Shown: positions 16,790-25,929, counted from the first letter of the stretch. The stretch: DNA of 41,085 nucleotides from Desulfosporosinus sp. UBA4726 (GCA_002404215.1 DHJG01000019.1:5403-46487), one strand, 5' to 3'. Translations and numbers: made by a program. Notes: generated from the sequence alone by a model not told the origin.

Positions 16790-17581
16790 ATGCGGCTAAT
16801 TATTTTCAAACGTCCATCATTTCGAAATATTGCTCTCTGGGGAATCCTTTTATTCGTCATGATTTCTTACCGTGAAAATGTCACCTCTGTATTTTCCGGA
16901 AAATTGAAGCCCATATACTCAGTAAACGTTAACACCCAAGCGATAGCTCTGACCTTTGATATCAGTTGGGGAGAGAAAACGGCAGAACCTATACTAGATA
17001 TCCTCAAGAAGGAAGGCACGCATGCCACGTTTTTCCTTTCAAGTCCTTGGGCAGACAAACATCATCAATTGGTGCAAAGAATGGTTGCCGAAGGTCATGA
17101 AATCGGATCGCACGGAAACCGTCATATTGATCTCAATCTTTTAGGGGCCAGCGAAATAGAAAAAGAAATTACGATTTCTCAACAAGTTCTTGAACAAATA
17201 ACTGGTCAGAAGGTCCGCTTAATTCGTGCACCAAATGGTGCCTATGATAATAAGGTCATCTCCACCGCTGATAAGTTAGGATATCGAGTGATCCAGTGGA
17301 GTATCGATTCTCTAGACTGGAAACGGCCCGGACCAAGTGCTGTCGTCAATAATGTACTTAATGGAATACATTCTGAGGGTGGCGCAAAGCCCGGGGATAT
17401 TATTTTATTTCATGCCTCCGACTCTGCACCAGATACCATTCAAGCTTTGCCAATTGTTTTGAACGCACTCAAAGTCAAAGGCTACACTCTTATGCCAGTT
17501 GGACAATTGCTTTCCCAGGCTAACAGTACTTGGCCACCCGAAAGCAACCTTAAAGAGGAACCTATCACACCCGCTAAGTGA
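16790..17581 (+). CDS. pdaB: PdaB-like polysaccharide deacetylase
   Basis: A 263-residue carbohydrate-esterase-4 protein. It has an N-terminal membrane anchor (about residues 12-25) followed by an extracytoplasmic NodB domain. Motif 1 is ALTFDISWG, with the catalytic Asp but without the second Asp of the usual TFDD. This is characteristic of the sporulation PdaB family, and ISWGEKTAEPILD matches it well. Motif 2 is HEIGSHGNRHIDL with the metal-binding histidines. Motif 3 is RAPNGAYD. It probably trims peptidoglycan N-acetyl groups in the spore or cell wall. The start is the ATG at 16790 with AAGGAGGAG; the TTG at 16772 lies inside that site. It converges with the next gene, with only 10 bases between the stops. 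Confidence 0.9.
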   Translation: MRLIIFKRPSFRNIALWGILLFVMISYRENVTSVFSGKLKPIYSVNVNTQAIALTFDISWGEKTAEPILDILKKEGTHATFFLSSPWADKHHQLVQRMVAEGHEIGSHGNRHIDLNLLGASEIEKEITISQQVLEQITGQKVRLIRAPNGAYDNKVISTADKLGYRVIQWSIDSLDWKRPGPSAVVNNVLNGIHSEGGAKPGDIILFHASDSAPDTIQALPIVLNALKVKGYTLMPVGQLLSQANSTWPPESNLKEEPITPAK

Positions 17582-17591
17582 ATTAACACCA

Positions 17592-18599
17592 CTAGTCTAT
17601 GTTTCCGCCTGCAACAACTTGCAAGACTTGATCCGCCTTTTGGCGCAAAGTGATCTGCTCCAACGCTTTTTGAGCATCTGCTTTTAACCCACCATCAAGC
17701 CCATTATTCAGAGCGCGTTTCAGTAGATCCTTCCCTTCTTGGAGTTGACCTTGATCTAAAGCTTGAATCGCATTTAAGTAATAGATATAAGTTTCTCCCT
17801 GGGGAAGTACTTTTAGAGCGGATAGACTTGCTGACAACCCCTCTACATTATTTTCATGAATAGCGAGCACAGCTTTTTTCGTCTCATAAAGCATATTCTT
17901 GGGCCGCCAGGTTTGAGCATCGATTAAACGACTAAGCTCTAAGGCTTTTGCCCACTGCCCTTGCCTTATGGCCACATCAAATTCCACTGAAAGACATGCT
18001 GGATTATTGGGCTCTAGTTCTTGGGCGGCTTTGAGATCAGCCAATGTTGACTGATCGTCTCCTAGCATCATAGCCGCTTGAGCCAGGGTCAAATGCCTTA
18101 GCGACTGCTCCTTAAGGGTTAAGCTATTCCAATCTATTTCCTTCTCTACTAACAAACGACGTGACTCGTCCACATCCCCCTTGGATAACAACATTAGCCC
18201 TTGCCCTAGCTGACCTAACGGTGTATTAACAAATTGGACTAGGACATTCTGAGCTGCCGTCAGTTTTCCCTCTTGCAAATAAAGTAGTAATAACCAGAAG
18301 CGATGTTTTTTATCTTGGTACTCTGCTAATTTAGGCTCTAAGTCTTTGCTCCCAACGTTAAGTTCCAACCGTAGTTTAACGTCCTTGATCAGTTCCAGCC
18401 TATTAAACAAGCCCCCATGTACGTCTAACCACTGAAGTTGTGCCTGTACCTCGTGAACATTGTAATTACTATCAGCTTCTCTTAAGCGCTCCATATGCCA
18501 TAATATTGGTCCAATTATGATCATTATTATGAGCATCACGATGAGGAAAAACGTGGTTTGACGTCGTCTCCTAGGACTACGTTTGCGCCGTTTTAACAA
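17592..18599 (-). CDS. Membrane-anchored TPR-like protein
   Basis: A 335-residue protein. It has a very basic N-terminus (RRKRSPRRRRQ), one membrane helix at about 17-37, and an outside-facing domain of helical repeats of the TPR type (for example HLTLAQAAMML, DLKAAQELEPNNPACL, LDQGQLQEGKDLLKRAL). No enzyme motif is seen. The start is TTG with AGGGATAGGA just upstream; no better ATG exists. It may be a bacterial cell-envelope scaffold. The gene stands alone on its strand between the PdaB-like gene and a YitT-family gene. Confidence 0.75.
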   Translation of the reverse strand: MLKRRKRSPRRRRQTTFFLIVMLIIMIIIGPILWHMERLREADSNYNVHEVQAQLQWLDVHGGLFNRLELIKDVKLRLELNVGSKDLEPKLAEYQDKKHRFWLLLLYLQEGKLTAAQNVLVQFVNTPLGQLGQGLMLLSKGDVDESRRLLVEKEIDWNSLTLKEQSLRHLTLAQAAMMLGDDQSTLADLKAAQELEPNNPACLSVEFDVAIRQGQWAKALELSRLIDAQTWRPKNMLYETKKAVLAIHENNVEGLSASLSALKVLPQGETYIYYLNAIQALDQGQLQEGKDLLKRALNNGLDGGLKADAQKALEQITLRQKADQVLQVVAGGNID

Positions 18600-18703
18600 T
18601 CCTATCCCTCGTTTCCCTCCTGGACTTAGACAATTACCTTAGAAAGTCACTATCTTAAAATCTATGTATCTCATCTCATTTGTTGATACTACTCAAACGT
18701 CGC

Positions 18704-19573
18704 TTAATGTCCTTTCCATGATGAAAAACCTTCCCCAACAACTTCCGGCACCTCTGAAATAGCTAAAAATGCTTGGGGATCTTGATCGAGCACAATTTTT
18801 TTAATTTGAGACAACTCTGTGCGATTGATAACACAATAAACAACTTGTTTAGCCTCGCCTGAGAAAGCCCCGGTCGCTTGAAAAAGTGTAACCCCTCTGC
18901 CAAGCTTCACCATGATTTCCTCAGCAATTGTTTGAGGGCGCGTGGTTACCACCATAACCGACTTCGAGTGACTCAATCCCTCCTGTACAAGATCAACGAC
19001 GCGCGTAGCTATAAACATGTAAATCAAGGCATACATCGCCATTTCAGGTCGAAATAAAATGGCAACTGCTAGGAAGATTACTCCATCAATTCCCAGTAAT
19101 ATTTGCCCAACACTGAACGAGGTTGTTCGGGCAAACAGTACCGCTAAAATATCTGTGCCGCCAAGCGAACCGCTAGAGCGGAATATTATACCCATCCCAA
19201 TTCCAGAAAGGACCCCTGCAGATATAACTGCAAGCAACGTATCATGGGTCAATGCCGGGAGATGCGTTGTCAGGGAAAGTGTGACAGAGAGTACCCCAAC
19301 ACCCACGACACTAAAGACCAAGAAATTTCGTCCCACCAAACGAAGCCCCAGAATAAAAAGCGGCAGGTTCAGTAGAAGAATAGTCCAACTCACTGGCCAA
19401 TTAAACAAATAATGTAAGATAATAGCAATTCCTGTGACGCCACCATCCGCAATTTGATTCGGGATAATTAGAGTATTAATACTTATACTTACAATCGTAG
19501 CACCTATTATGATCCCAATAAGGTGTTTGAATAATTGCCAAGGAAATTTTTCACCAAACCGTTTCCAGTTCAC
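18704..19573 (-). CDS. YitT-family membrane protein
   Basis: A protein of about 289 residues from the YitT/DUF161 family. Five or six hydrophobic helices fill the first 200 residues, with family phrases IADGGVTGIAIIL and FRSSGSLGGTDILA. A C-terminal soluble DUF2179 domain (TTRPQTIAEEIM, LGRGVTLFQATGAFSG) follows. Transport or sensing roles are suspected, but none is established. The start is unsure: GTG at 19573 has a run of six G six bases upstream, whereas the in-frame ATG at 19615 has AAGG touching the start codon. Confidence 0.9.
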   Translation of the reverse strand: MNWKRFGEKFPWQLFKHLIGIIIGATIVSISINTLIIPNQIADGGVTGIAIILHYLFNWPVSWTILLLNLPLFILGLRLVGRNFLVFSVVGVGVLSVTLSLTTHLPALTHDTLLAVISAGVLSGIGMGIIFRSSGSLGGTDILAVLFARTTSFSVGQILLGIDGVIFLAVAILFRPEMAMYALIYMFIATRVVDLVQEGLSHSKSVMVVTTRPQTIAEEIMVKLGRGVTLFQATGAFSGEAKQVVYCVINRTELSQIKKIVLDQDPQAFLAISEVPEVVGEGFSSWKGH

Positions 19574-19785
19574 TTGATCCCCCCGTTCACACTCCATATC
19601 CAACGCTTTGTTCATCCTTGTTGAATTATACTGCAGAGTCTCCTAAGAGACAACTTAATAAACCCTGTAACCGTTGTTGTATATCCATCGTAAGTGCATT
19701 CAAATTCGTTCCCATATTTCTGTAATGCGTGCTGCTTAATTGGTGAAGACGTCGTCTAAATTAGTGATCGCCTGTATATATTTGC

Positions 19786-19814
19786 TTGACAAAATGCTAA
19801 ATATTGAGTAAAGT
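19786..19814 (+). promoter_or_regulatory. Promoter of the tRNA-Arg gene
   Basis: A consensus -35 TTGACA (19786-19791), a 17-base spacer and TAAAGT as -10 (19809-19814) lie 19 bases before the mature tRNA 5' end. Confidence 0.75.
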
Positions 19815-19833
19815 AGTCTAGTGTCCTCGATAA

Positions 19834-19909
19834 GCGCTCGTAGCTCAGTGGATAGAGTGACGGTTTCCGAAGCCGGTGGTCGCAGGTTCAAATCCCGCCG
19901 GGCGCACCA
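19834..19909 (+). tRNA. tRNA-Arg (anticodon CCG)
   Basis: The acceptor arms GCGCTCG and CGGGCGC pair (one G-T), a D arm GCTC/GAGT is present, and the T-arm contains GGTTCAAATCC. The anticodon loop TTCCGAA gives CCG, which reads the arginine codon CGG. CCA is encoded at the 3' end (19906-19909 region), so the gene is 76 bases. It has its own promoter and terminator and is not in a tRNA cluster. Confidence 0.95.
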
Positions 19910-19920
19910 TAATGAAATTT

Positions 19921-19949
19921 AAGCCACAACGTTAGTTGTGGCTTTGTTT
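19921..19949 (+). terminator. Terminator after tRNA-Arg
   Basis: The 9-bp stem AGCCACAAC/GTTGTGGCT with loop GTTA is followed by TTGTTTA. It begins about 12 bases after the tRNA end. Confidence 0.85.
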
Positions 19950-19962
19950 ATGTTCTCTCTAG

Positions 19963-20000
19963 TTAGAGGGTTGGTAATATTATATTTACCAACCCCCTAA
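19963..20000 (-). terminator. Inverted repeat after the oppF-like gene
   Basis: A 15-bp near-perfect inverted repeat (TTAG.GGGTTGGTAA with TTACCAACCC.CTAA) begins five bases past the oppF stop. It has no T-run on the minus strand, so it may stabilise the 3' end rather than terminate. Confidence 0.45.
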
Positions 20001-20004
20001 CTAT

Positions 20005-20994
20005 TTAATTAACCAGGTGACAAGCCACGAAATGGCCATTTCCAATATCCTTAAATTCAGGATCCTGTTCCTTGCAAATTCCCTGAACCTTGGGACAACG
20101 CGTATGAAAACGACAACCTGAAGGGGGATTAACGGGACTTGGAACATCCCCTTTAAGGATAATACGATCTCTCTTCACCGTTGGATCGGGAACGGGAATG
20201 GCAGATAACAGAGCGATTGTATAAGGATGTTGTGGATTCTTGTAGAGTTCCTCTGAGTTGCAAAGCTCTACCATTTTACCTAAGTACATAACTACGATCC
20301 GGTCGCTAATATGCTTAACTATGGACAAATCATGAGCGATAAATAGATAGGTCAAATTAAAGTCTCTCTGGAGATCCTCAAGTAAGTTAATGACCTGCGC
20401 CTGAATAGACACGTCCAAGGCAGATACTGGTTCATCGCAAACAATTAACTTCGGGTTAACCGACAGAGCCCTGGCAATACCTATCCGCTGACGTTGTCCA
20501 CCTGAAAATTCGTGAGGATAGCGGGCGCCATGATAAGGACTTAGGCCAACGACATCAAGGAGTTTGCGAACCCGTTTCTCACGTTCTGCTCGCTTGGAGA
20601 CTCCATGGATAAGAATAGGTTCCCCAATAATATCCCCCACCCTCATCCGAGGATTCAAAGAGGCATAAGGGTCTTGGAAAATCATCTGCATCTGACTGCG
20701 CATCTTGCGCATTTCTTCACCAGAAAGGTCATTAAGGATTTTCCCCTCAAAGGTCACCGTTCCCTTAGTCGGTTCTAATAATCGTAAGATCGTTCGGCCA
20801 ATGGTCGATTTCCCACAACCACTTTCTCCGACCATGCCGAGTGTTTCCCCACGTCGTATATCGAAAGAAACACCGTCAACTGCTTTAACGTCACCTACGT
20901 GCTTTTGGACAACAATTCCCTTCCTGATTGGAAAGTACTTCTGGAGATTTTCTACTTTTAACAACGTTTCCGTCTTAGTTAATGTCTCAATCAT
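20005..20994 (-). CDS. oppF: Oligopeptide ABC transporter ATP-binding protein (OppF type, second set)
   Basis: A 329-residue cytoplasmic ATPase. It has Walker A GESGCGKST, the signature SGGQRQRIGIARAL, Walker B LIVCDEP and the H-loop IAHD. The C-terminal oligopeptide/dipeptide region contains CRFHTRCP and two further cysteines, as in family members that bind an Fe-S cluster. The start is the ATG at 20994, overlapping the end of the oppD-like gene by eight bases, with AGGGGGC upstream; the longer open frame has no good site. It pairs with oppD, but no permease gene adjoins it. Confidence 0.92.
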   Translation of the reverse strand: MIETLTKTETLLKVENLQKYFPIRKGIVVQKHVGDVKAVDGVSFDIRRGETLGMVGESGCGKSTIGRTILRLLEPTKGTVTFEGKILNDLSGEEMRKMRSQMQMIFQDPYASLNPRMRVGDIIGEPILIHGVSKRAEREKRVRKLLDVVGLSPYHGARYPHEFSGGQRQRIGIARALSVNPKLIVCDEPVSALDVSIQAQVINLLEDLQRDFNLTYLFIAHDLSIVKHISDRIVVMYLGKMVELCNSEELYKNPQHPYTIALLSAIPVPDPTVKRDRIILKGDVPSPVNPPSGCRFHTRCPKVQGICKEQDPEFKDIGNGHFVACHLVN

Positions 20995-21982
20995 GCCTCT
21001 TGCCCCCTTCTTCATATAAGAAGCAACTGACGAAGTGGCCTGTTTCAACTTCATACAGAGTTGGTTTTTGCTGTTCACAAATCAACTTTTTGTGTTTACA
21101 GCGCGGTGCAAAATTACAACCCTTAGGCAAGTGACGCAAATCGGGTGGCTGCCCTTCAATTGGCTCCAGACGTTGTTTTTCAGTCTCATCCAACTTAGGT
21201 AATGACCCTAACAATCCCCAGGTATACGGATGCTTAGGAGCTGCAAACAAAGCACCAGCATCTGTATATTCAACCGTGTTTCCAGCATACATAACTAAAA
21301 CCTTTTGACATAATTCAGCCACAACTCCTAGGTCGTGAGTAATCAACATAATAGCTGTGCCAAAGTCCTTTTTCAAATTGTTCATCAAATCCAAAATTTG
21401 CGCCTGAATTGTCACATCTAAGGCAGTGGTTGGCTCGTCAGCGATGAGGAGTTTAGGGTTACACGACAGAGCCATAGCTATCATGACGCGTTGCCGCATA
21501 CCTCCACTAAATTGATGCGGGTAATTGTCCACACGACTTTGTGCCTCTGGAATACCCACCTTCTTCAACATCTCGATGGTCTTTTTTTTAGCCTCCGAGC
21601 GTGAAATTTTCTGATGAAGTACAATTACTTCCATGATTTGCTCCCCAACCGTAAGAACGGGGTTCAAAGAGGTCATAGGATCCTGAAAGATCATTGCAAT
21701 TTCATTACCTCGGATCTTCATCATTTCAGCTTCCGATGCCTTGATCAGATCGTTACCGTTAAAGATTACCTCTCCACTTACAATTTTTCCAGGAGGTATA
21801 GGGATGAGACGCATAATAGACATGGCTGTAATACTTTTTCCAGAACCTGATTCTCCCACAACGCCAAGAGTTTCCCCTTTTTGAATTTCCAGATCAACTC
21901 CGTCGACCGCCTTTACGACACCGGCATCCGTGAAGAAGTGAGTTCTAAGATCCTTCACTTGAAGCAAGAGTTCTCGACTCAT
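20987..21982 (-). CDS. oppD: Oligopeptide ABC transporter ATP-binding protein (OppD type, second set)
   Basis: A 331-residue ATPase with Walker A GESGSGKS, signature FSGGMRQRVMIAMAL, Walker B LLIADEP and a C-terminal cysteine set starting at GCNFAPRCKH. The GGMRQRV form of the signature is typical of the D subunit, while the downstream partner has the F-type GGQRQRI. The ATG is preceded by GAGGAGAG. It is separated from the complete dpp set by a guanylate-kinase-like gene and a repeat, and it probably serves the same permease or a distant one. Confidence 0.92.
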   Translation of the reverse strand: MSRELLLQVKDLRTHFFTDAGVVKAVDGVDLEIQKGETLGVVGESGSGKSITAMSIMRLIPIPPGKIVSGEVIFNGNDLIKASEAEMMKIRGNEIAMIFQDPMTSLNPVLTVGEQIMEVIVLHQKISRSEAKKKTIEMLKKVGIPEAQSRVDNYPHQFSGGMRQRVMIAMALSCNPKLLIADEPTTALDVTIQAQILDLMNNLKKDFGTAIMLITHDLGVVAELCQKVLVMYAGNTVEYTDAGALFAAPKHPYTWGLLGSLPKLDETEKQRLEPIEGQPPDLRHLPKGCNFAPRCKHKKLICEQQKPTLYEVETGHFVSCFLYEEGGKRHD

Positions 21983-22106
21983 CTCTTATCTCTCCTCATT
22001 AATAGGCTTTTCTCAGATATAGTAAACTGTCTGAAATAAGACAGATCACCCATTCTCCCTGATACCTGCATTATCTTATCAATTCTACAATTTAAGGCTC
22101 TATTCG

Positions 22107-22706
22107 TCAATAGAAACTCATCACTCTAACAATATCCGTTTTGAGATTGGAGATGCATTCCTTTATAGTCTCATTCGAATAATACTTTTGAACCCCAAAA
22201 TCCTCTAATTGTTGTTTACAAAAATCTTTACTATCCGCTAAAAATCGTCTGCATAACTCTTCATAGTTGGGTTCAAGTTGTTGTTTCTCCCGATTCAGTG
22301 CCCGTAACAACCTAACTCCATCATTGACCTCGATATATAGGGGGATAACATTAAGCGCTCCAAAATAATTTTGGAGGTTTTTATAAGACTCTAATGTAGC
22401 GATCAAAAGATAATAATTGTCCTGTGCCAAATTAATTTGACCGTCGTCAATCGTACAATAAGACCATCTGCCATTAACTGTAGCATAGTCTCTTTGTTCT
22501 ATGATTTTTCCCATTTTTCTATAATGAGTCAATAAATCTTCAGCTACGAAGTGGTATTCAAGCCCTTGGCTTTCGTTATGTCTCATCGGCCTGGTCGTAT
22601 ATGGTAGTACTGGCTTCAAGTTCAATTCTTCATCCAGTAAAAGTTTTCTAGAAATAGTATCCTTGCCAGAACTACTTTTACCCATTAGGCAGAATATCTT
22701 ACCCAC
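22107..22706 (-). CDS. Guanylate-kinase-like protein
   Basis: A P-loop kinase-like protein of about 199 residues. GKSSSGKDT stands at the usual Walker A place. YTTRPMRHNESQGLEYHFV matches the guanylate-kinase GMP-binding region (TTRPxRxGExxGxDYxFV). The IIEQRDYATVNGRWSY stretch matches the Glu-Tyr GMP-contact zone. The P-loop differs from the GPSGVGKGT of housekeeping Gmk, and the remainder diverges, so the true substrate is open. The start is probably GTG at 22706 (AAGGATGGGG upstream); an earlier GTG at 22733 is possible. It lies alone between two ATPase pairs of peptide transporters. Confidence 0.75.
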   Translation of the reverse strand: MGKIFCLMGKSSSGKDTISRKLLLDEELNLKPVLPYTTRPMRHNESQGLEYHFVAEDLLTHYRKMGKIIEQRDYATVNGRWSYCTIDDGQINLAQDNYYLLIATLESYKNLQNYFGALNVIPLYIEVNDGVRLLRALNREKQQLEPNYEELCRRFLADSKDFCKQQLEDFGVQKYYSNETIKECISNLKTDIVRVMSFY

Positions 22707-22829
22707 ATTGTCCCCATCCTTCACACTCTCCACTCATCAGTTTGACTTCTATACTTTATAATTGTAACATCGCTTATCTACCAAAGGCAAACCTCAATAT
22801 AGTAACGAGCTATTATACTTTAACTTGTA

Positions 22830-22878
22830 AAAGACATCGGCTCGCCCTCCGTCTAGGAAGAGTGTAACCGACGTCTTT
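22830..22878 (-). terminator. Terminator after the dppF-like gene
   Basis: On the minus strand AAAGACGTCGG (22878-22868) pairs with CCGATGTCTTT (22840-22830), with one G-T wobble, around a 27-base loop. TTA follows. It ends the dpp transcript about 130 bases past the dppF stop. Confidence 0.65.
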
Positions 22879-22890
22879 CATAGTACCAAT

Positions 22891-22985
22891 CAGAAAGTAT
22901 AAGTTTTGGGTGGCATAATTCGGGCGGTATAAGCGCAACTAGGCGGCCGCCGGCGCCTGCGGCTTGGCGCCAGCCAAGTTTTCTT
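22891..22985 (+). repeat. Dispersed intergenic repeat, copy 2
   Basis: Aligns end to end with the minus strand of 11711-11787 (see that entry). This copy carries an extra GC-rich block (about 22943-22962), including the palindromes GGCGGCCGCC and GGCGCC. It also forms a CTTGGC/GCCAAG hairpin, reduced by one mismatch in copy 1. It lies between the dpp terminator and the dppF stop side, with no ORF. Confidence 0.7.
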
Positions 22986-23007
22986 TAGGTGCATAATTCA
23001 AATTAAT

Positions 23008-23988
23008 CTAAACCAGATGACACGCAACGAAGTGATCATTACCCATATCTTTTAAGATGGGTGTTTCCTCTGCACAAACTGGCATAGCATGTGGACATCG
23101 GGTACGGAAATAGCAGCCCGAAGGAGGATCGATTGGACTCGGCACATTCCCTCTAGGCACAATGCGCTGTCGTTTGCTTTCTGCAATTGGATCAGGAATA
23201 GGAATAGCACTCAGCAACCCTTGAGTGTAAGGGTGCATTGGATTTAGATAGAGATCATTACTTGTCGTAAGCTCAACAATCCGGCCTAAGTACATAACCG
23301 CAATGCGGTGCGAAATATACTTAACCATTGATAAGTCATGAGCAATAAACAAATAAGTCAAGCCTAACTTTTCTTGTAATTCTTCCAACATATTTACAAC
23401 TTGAGCCTGGATAGATACATCTAAGGCAGATATAGGTTCGTCGCAAATAATCAAACTTGGATTAACTGCCAGGGCTCTGGCAATTCCAATCCTCTGCCTT
23501 TGTCCTCCTGAAAACTCATGAGGGAACCGATTGGCATGTTCTGGGTTTAACCCCACTATCTTCAGCAATTCTAAAATCCGATCGGTTCGTTTTTGACCTC
23601 GAGCCAATCTATGAATATCGATGGCCTCAGCCACAATATCCCCAACCGTCATTCTGGGATTTAGGGAAGCATAGGGATCCTGAAAAATCATTTGCATATT
23701 GCGACGAAGCTCCATCAGGTCATTCCCTTTGGCCTTCGTAACGTCCTTGCCTTCGAAGATAATCTGGCCGGCAGTTGGTTCATAAAGCCGAATGATTGAC
23801 CTTCCAGCCGTTGACTTACCGCACCCGCTTTCTCCTACTATGCCCAGAGTTTCCCCTCTTTTGACCTTAAAGCTAATTCCATTAACAGCCTGCACTATTT
23901 GTTGTTTCTTAGAAAACAAGCCGCCACCTAAAGGGAAGTGTTTGACCAAATTATTGACTTCTAAGATATATTCTTCACGTCCTGCCAT
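23008..23988 (-). CDS. dppF: Dipeptide/oligopeptide ABC transporter ATP-binding protein (F type)
   Basis: A 326-residue ATPase with GESGCGKST, FSGGQRQRIGIARAL and LIICDEP. The C-terminal oligopeptide region has CYFRTRCPHAMPVC plus a final AC. It is a close paralogue of the protein at 20005-20994: QMIFQDPYASLNPRM and LTYLFIAHDLS are identical in both. It starts three bases after the D-type gene and ends the dppBCDF set. Confidence 0.93.
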   Translation of the reverse strand: MAGREEYILEVNNLVKHFPLGGGLFSKKQQIVQAVNGISFKVKRGETLGIVGESGCGKSTAGRSIIRLYEPTAGQIIFEGKDVTKAKGNDLMELRRNMQMIFQDPYASLNPRMTVGDIVAEAIDIHRLARGQKRTDRILELLKIVGLNPEHANRFPHEFSGGQRQRIGIARALAVNPSLIICDEPISALDVSIQAQVVNMLEELQEKLGLTYLFIAHDLSMVKYISHRIAVMYLGRIVELTTSNDLYLNPMHPYTQGLLSAIPIPDPIAESKRQRIVPRGNVPSPIDPPSGCYFRTRCPHAMPVCAEETPILKDMGNDHFVACHLV

Positions 23989-23991
23989 GAT

Positions 23992-24999
23992 CTACACACT
24001 CCCTTCCAGCTCAGCCACTTTGGGCGCCTGAGGATGTTGTAGCCAGCAAGCGACCTGGTGTCCTTCGCCAAGTTGAGTATATTCCGGGGCTTGCTCTATG
24101 CAAATTTGCATACAGTGAGTGCAACGTAACGCAAATCCACACCCTTTTGGAGAATCAAGAAGGTCTATGGGTGTTCCAGGGATAGGGATGAGCTTCGTAT
24201 TCTTATCCGCATCCAGACGTGGTACTGATTTCAAAAGTCCCCAAGTATAAGGATGTTTTGGTTTATAGTAAATATCATCGATATTGCCACTTTCAATGAT
24301 TTTTCCGCCGTACATAACTATAACCCGGCTACAAAGCCCCGCTACGACACCCAAATCATGGGTAATCATAATAATAGAGGTATTAATCTTGCTCTTAAGG
24401 TCCTTCATTAATTCTAGGATTTGAGCCTGAATCGTAACGTCGAGGGCCGTAGTGGGCTCATCTGCAATCAGCAATTTGGGGTTACAGGCCAAGGCAATGG
24501 CAATCATAACTCGTTGCCGCATGCCACCTGAAAACTGATGGGGATACTGTTTTAAACGGCTTTCGGGATTAGATATTCCTACCAGTTCTAAAAGTTCGAC
24601 TGCACGATCAGTTGCTCCCTTACCACTTAGCCCTTCATGCCGCTTAAGAACCTCTGTCAGTTGCAACCCAACAGTGAGTACTGGATTAAGCGAGGTCATA
24701 GGATCTTGAAAAATCATACTAATATCTTTACCACGGATAGACTCCATTTGTTTTTCACTTTTTTTCAGTAGGTCCACCCCTAGAAAATTAACACTGCCAC
24801 CTATGATTTTACCTGGGGGGTTGGGAATTAAACGCATTATGGATTGTACCGTAACGCTCTTTCCACAGCCAGATTCCCCGACAATACCTATCGCCTCACC
24901 AACGTCCATGTGAAAGCTTACACCATTAACTGCCTTAACTTCACCAGCATAGGTAAAGAAGGAGGTGCATAAGTCTTTAACTTCAAGCAAATGTGCCAT
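23992..24999 (-). CDS. dppD: Dipeptide/oligopeptide ABC transporter ATP-binding protein (D type)
   Basis: A 335-residue ATPase with GESGCGKS, FSGGMRQRVMIAIAL and LLIADEP, and the cysteine-rich C-terminal segment beginning GCGFALRCTHC. It powers peptide import together with the F-type subunit. GAGGAG lies before the ATG. It follows the permease gene dppC by 13 bases, in the standard B-C-D-F order. Confidence 0.93.
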   Translation of the reverse strand: MAHLLEVKDLCTSFFTYAGEVKAVNGVSFHMDVGEAIGIVGESGCGKSVTVQSIMRLIPNPPGKIIGGSVNFLGVDLLKKSEKQMESIRGKDISMIFQDPMTSLNPVLTVGLQLTEVLKRHEGLSGKGATDRAVELLELVGISNPESRLKQYPHQFSGGMRQRVMIAIALACNPKLLIADEPTTALDVTIQAQILELMKDLKSKINTSIIMITHDLGVVAGLCSRVIVMYGGKIIESGNIDDIYYKPKHPYTWGLLKSVPRLDADKNTKLIPIPGTPIDLLDSPKGCGFALRCTHCMQICIEQAPEYTQLGEGHQVACWLQHPQAPKVAELEGSV

Positions 25000-25012
25000 A
25001 TCTCATACTCCT

Positions 25013-25927
25013 CTACTTCCGCATTTTAGGGTCAAAGGCGTCCCGCAGACCGTCTCCGACAAAGTTAAACGCTAACATTGTGATGGCGATAGCCATCGAA
25101 GGAAAAAGCAAGGCATTGGGATGTGAGGGAATGCTTAACCTACCCGCTGATGCCATAGAACCCCAGCTCGCTAAAGGGGGCATGATACCAATGCCAATAA
25201 AGCTAAGGAAGGCCTCCATAAAGATGGCGGCAGGGATCTGCAAAGCAACCGTCACTATAATTGGCCCAACCGTGTTGGGGATAAGGTGTTTTAATAACAA
25301 TCGCTGGGTATTTGCTCCCAGCGTACGGGCAGCCAAAACATATTCCTGTTCACGTAACGTCAGGATTTGCCCTCGGACTATTCTAGCCATAGGCATCCAG
25401 TTAACAATCCCTAACACGATCATGATATTCCACAGACCACCTTGTCCCAAAACAACCATAAGCAAAATCACGTAGAGTAAGTCTGGCACACTGTAAATGA
25501 TGTCGATAATACGCATCATAATATTATCAACTCTACCGCCGAAATAACCAGAGATACCGCCGTAAAAGACTCCTAGCACTAAATTAATCATGACCGAAAC
25601 TAAGCCAATTTCCAAAGAAATTCTTCCACCATACATGATCCGTGTCATAATATCTCTGCCTAAATCATCTGTGCCAAAGGGATGGATCCACGACGGAGAG
25701 GCATAGAGAGCCTCGAGATTATTCGTATAGAAATTGAACTGTGAAAACAGGGGACCAATAAAGGAAAAAAGCACGAGCAGAGCAAGGACTACCAGACCGA
25801 GCATAGCGAGATAATTCTTCTTAAACCGCCGCCACGCATCTTGCCAAAGAGTAGTACTCGGACGAGCAATAGCATCCGCAGAAACTTGAGATTTCACTAG
25901 TTCGAACATCTTGGGTGATAAGCTCAT
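25013..25927 (-). CDS. dppC: Dipeptide/oligopeptide ABC transporter permease (C type)
   Basis: A 304-residue inner-membrane permease. It has a cytoplasmic N-terminus with WQDAWRRFKKN, then a first helix, a periplasmic loop with HPFGTDDLGRDI (the C-subunit signature) and five more helices. The EAA loop reads EYVLAARTLGANTQRLLLKHLIPN. The ATG at 25927 has AGGGGG seven bases upstream; a TTG two codons earlier lies within that region. It begins two bases after the dppB stop. Confidence 0.94.
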   Translation of the reverse strand: MSLSPKMFELVKSQVSADAIARPSTTLWQDAWRRFKKNYLAMLGLVVLALLVLFSFIGPLFSQFNFYTNNLEALYASPSWIHPFGTDDLGRDIMTRIMYGGRISLEIGLVSVMINLVLGVFYGGISGYFGGRVDNIMMRIIDIIYSVPDLLYVILLMVVLGQGGLWNIMIVLGIVNWMPMARIVRGQILTLREQEYVLAARTLGANTQRLLLKHLIPNTVGPIIVTVALQIPAAIFMEAFLSFIGIGIMPPLASWGSMASAGRLSIPSHPNALLFPSMAIAITMLAFNFVGDGLRDAFDPKMRK

Positions 25928-25929
25928 GA

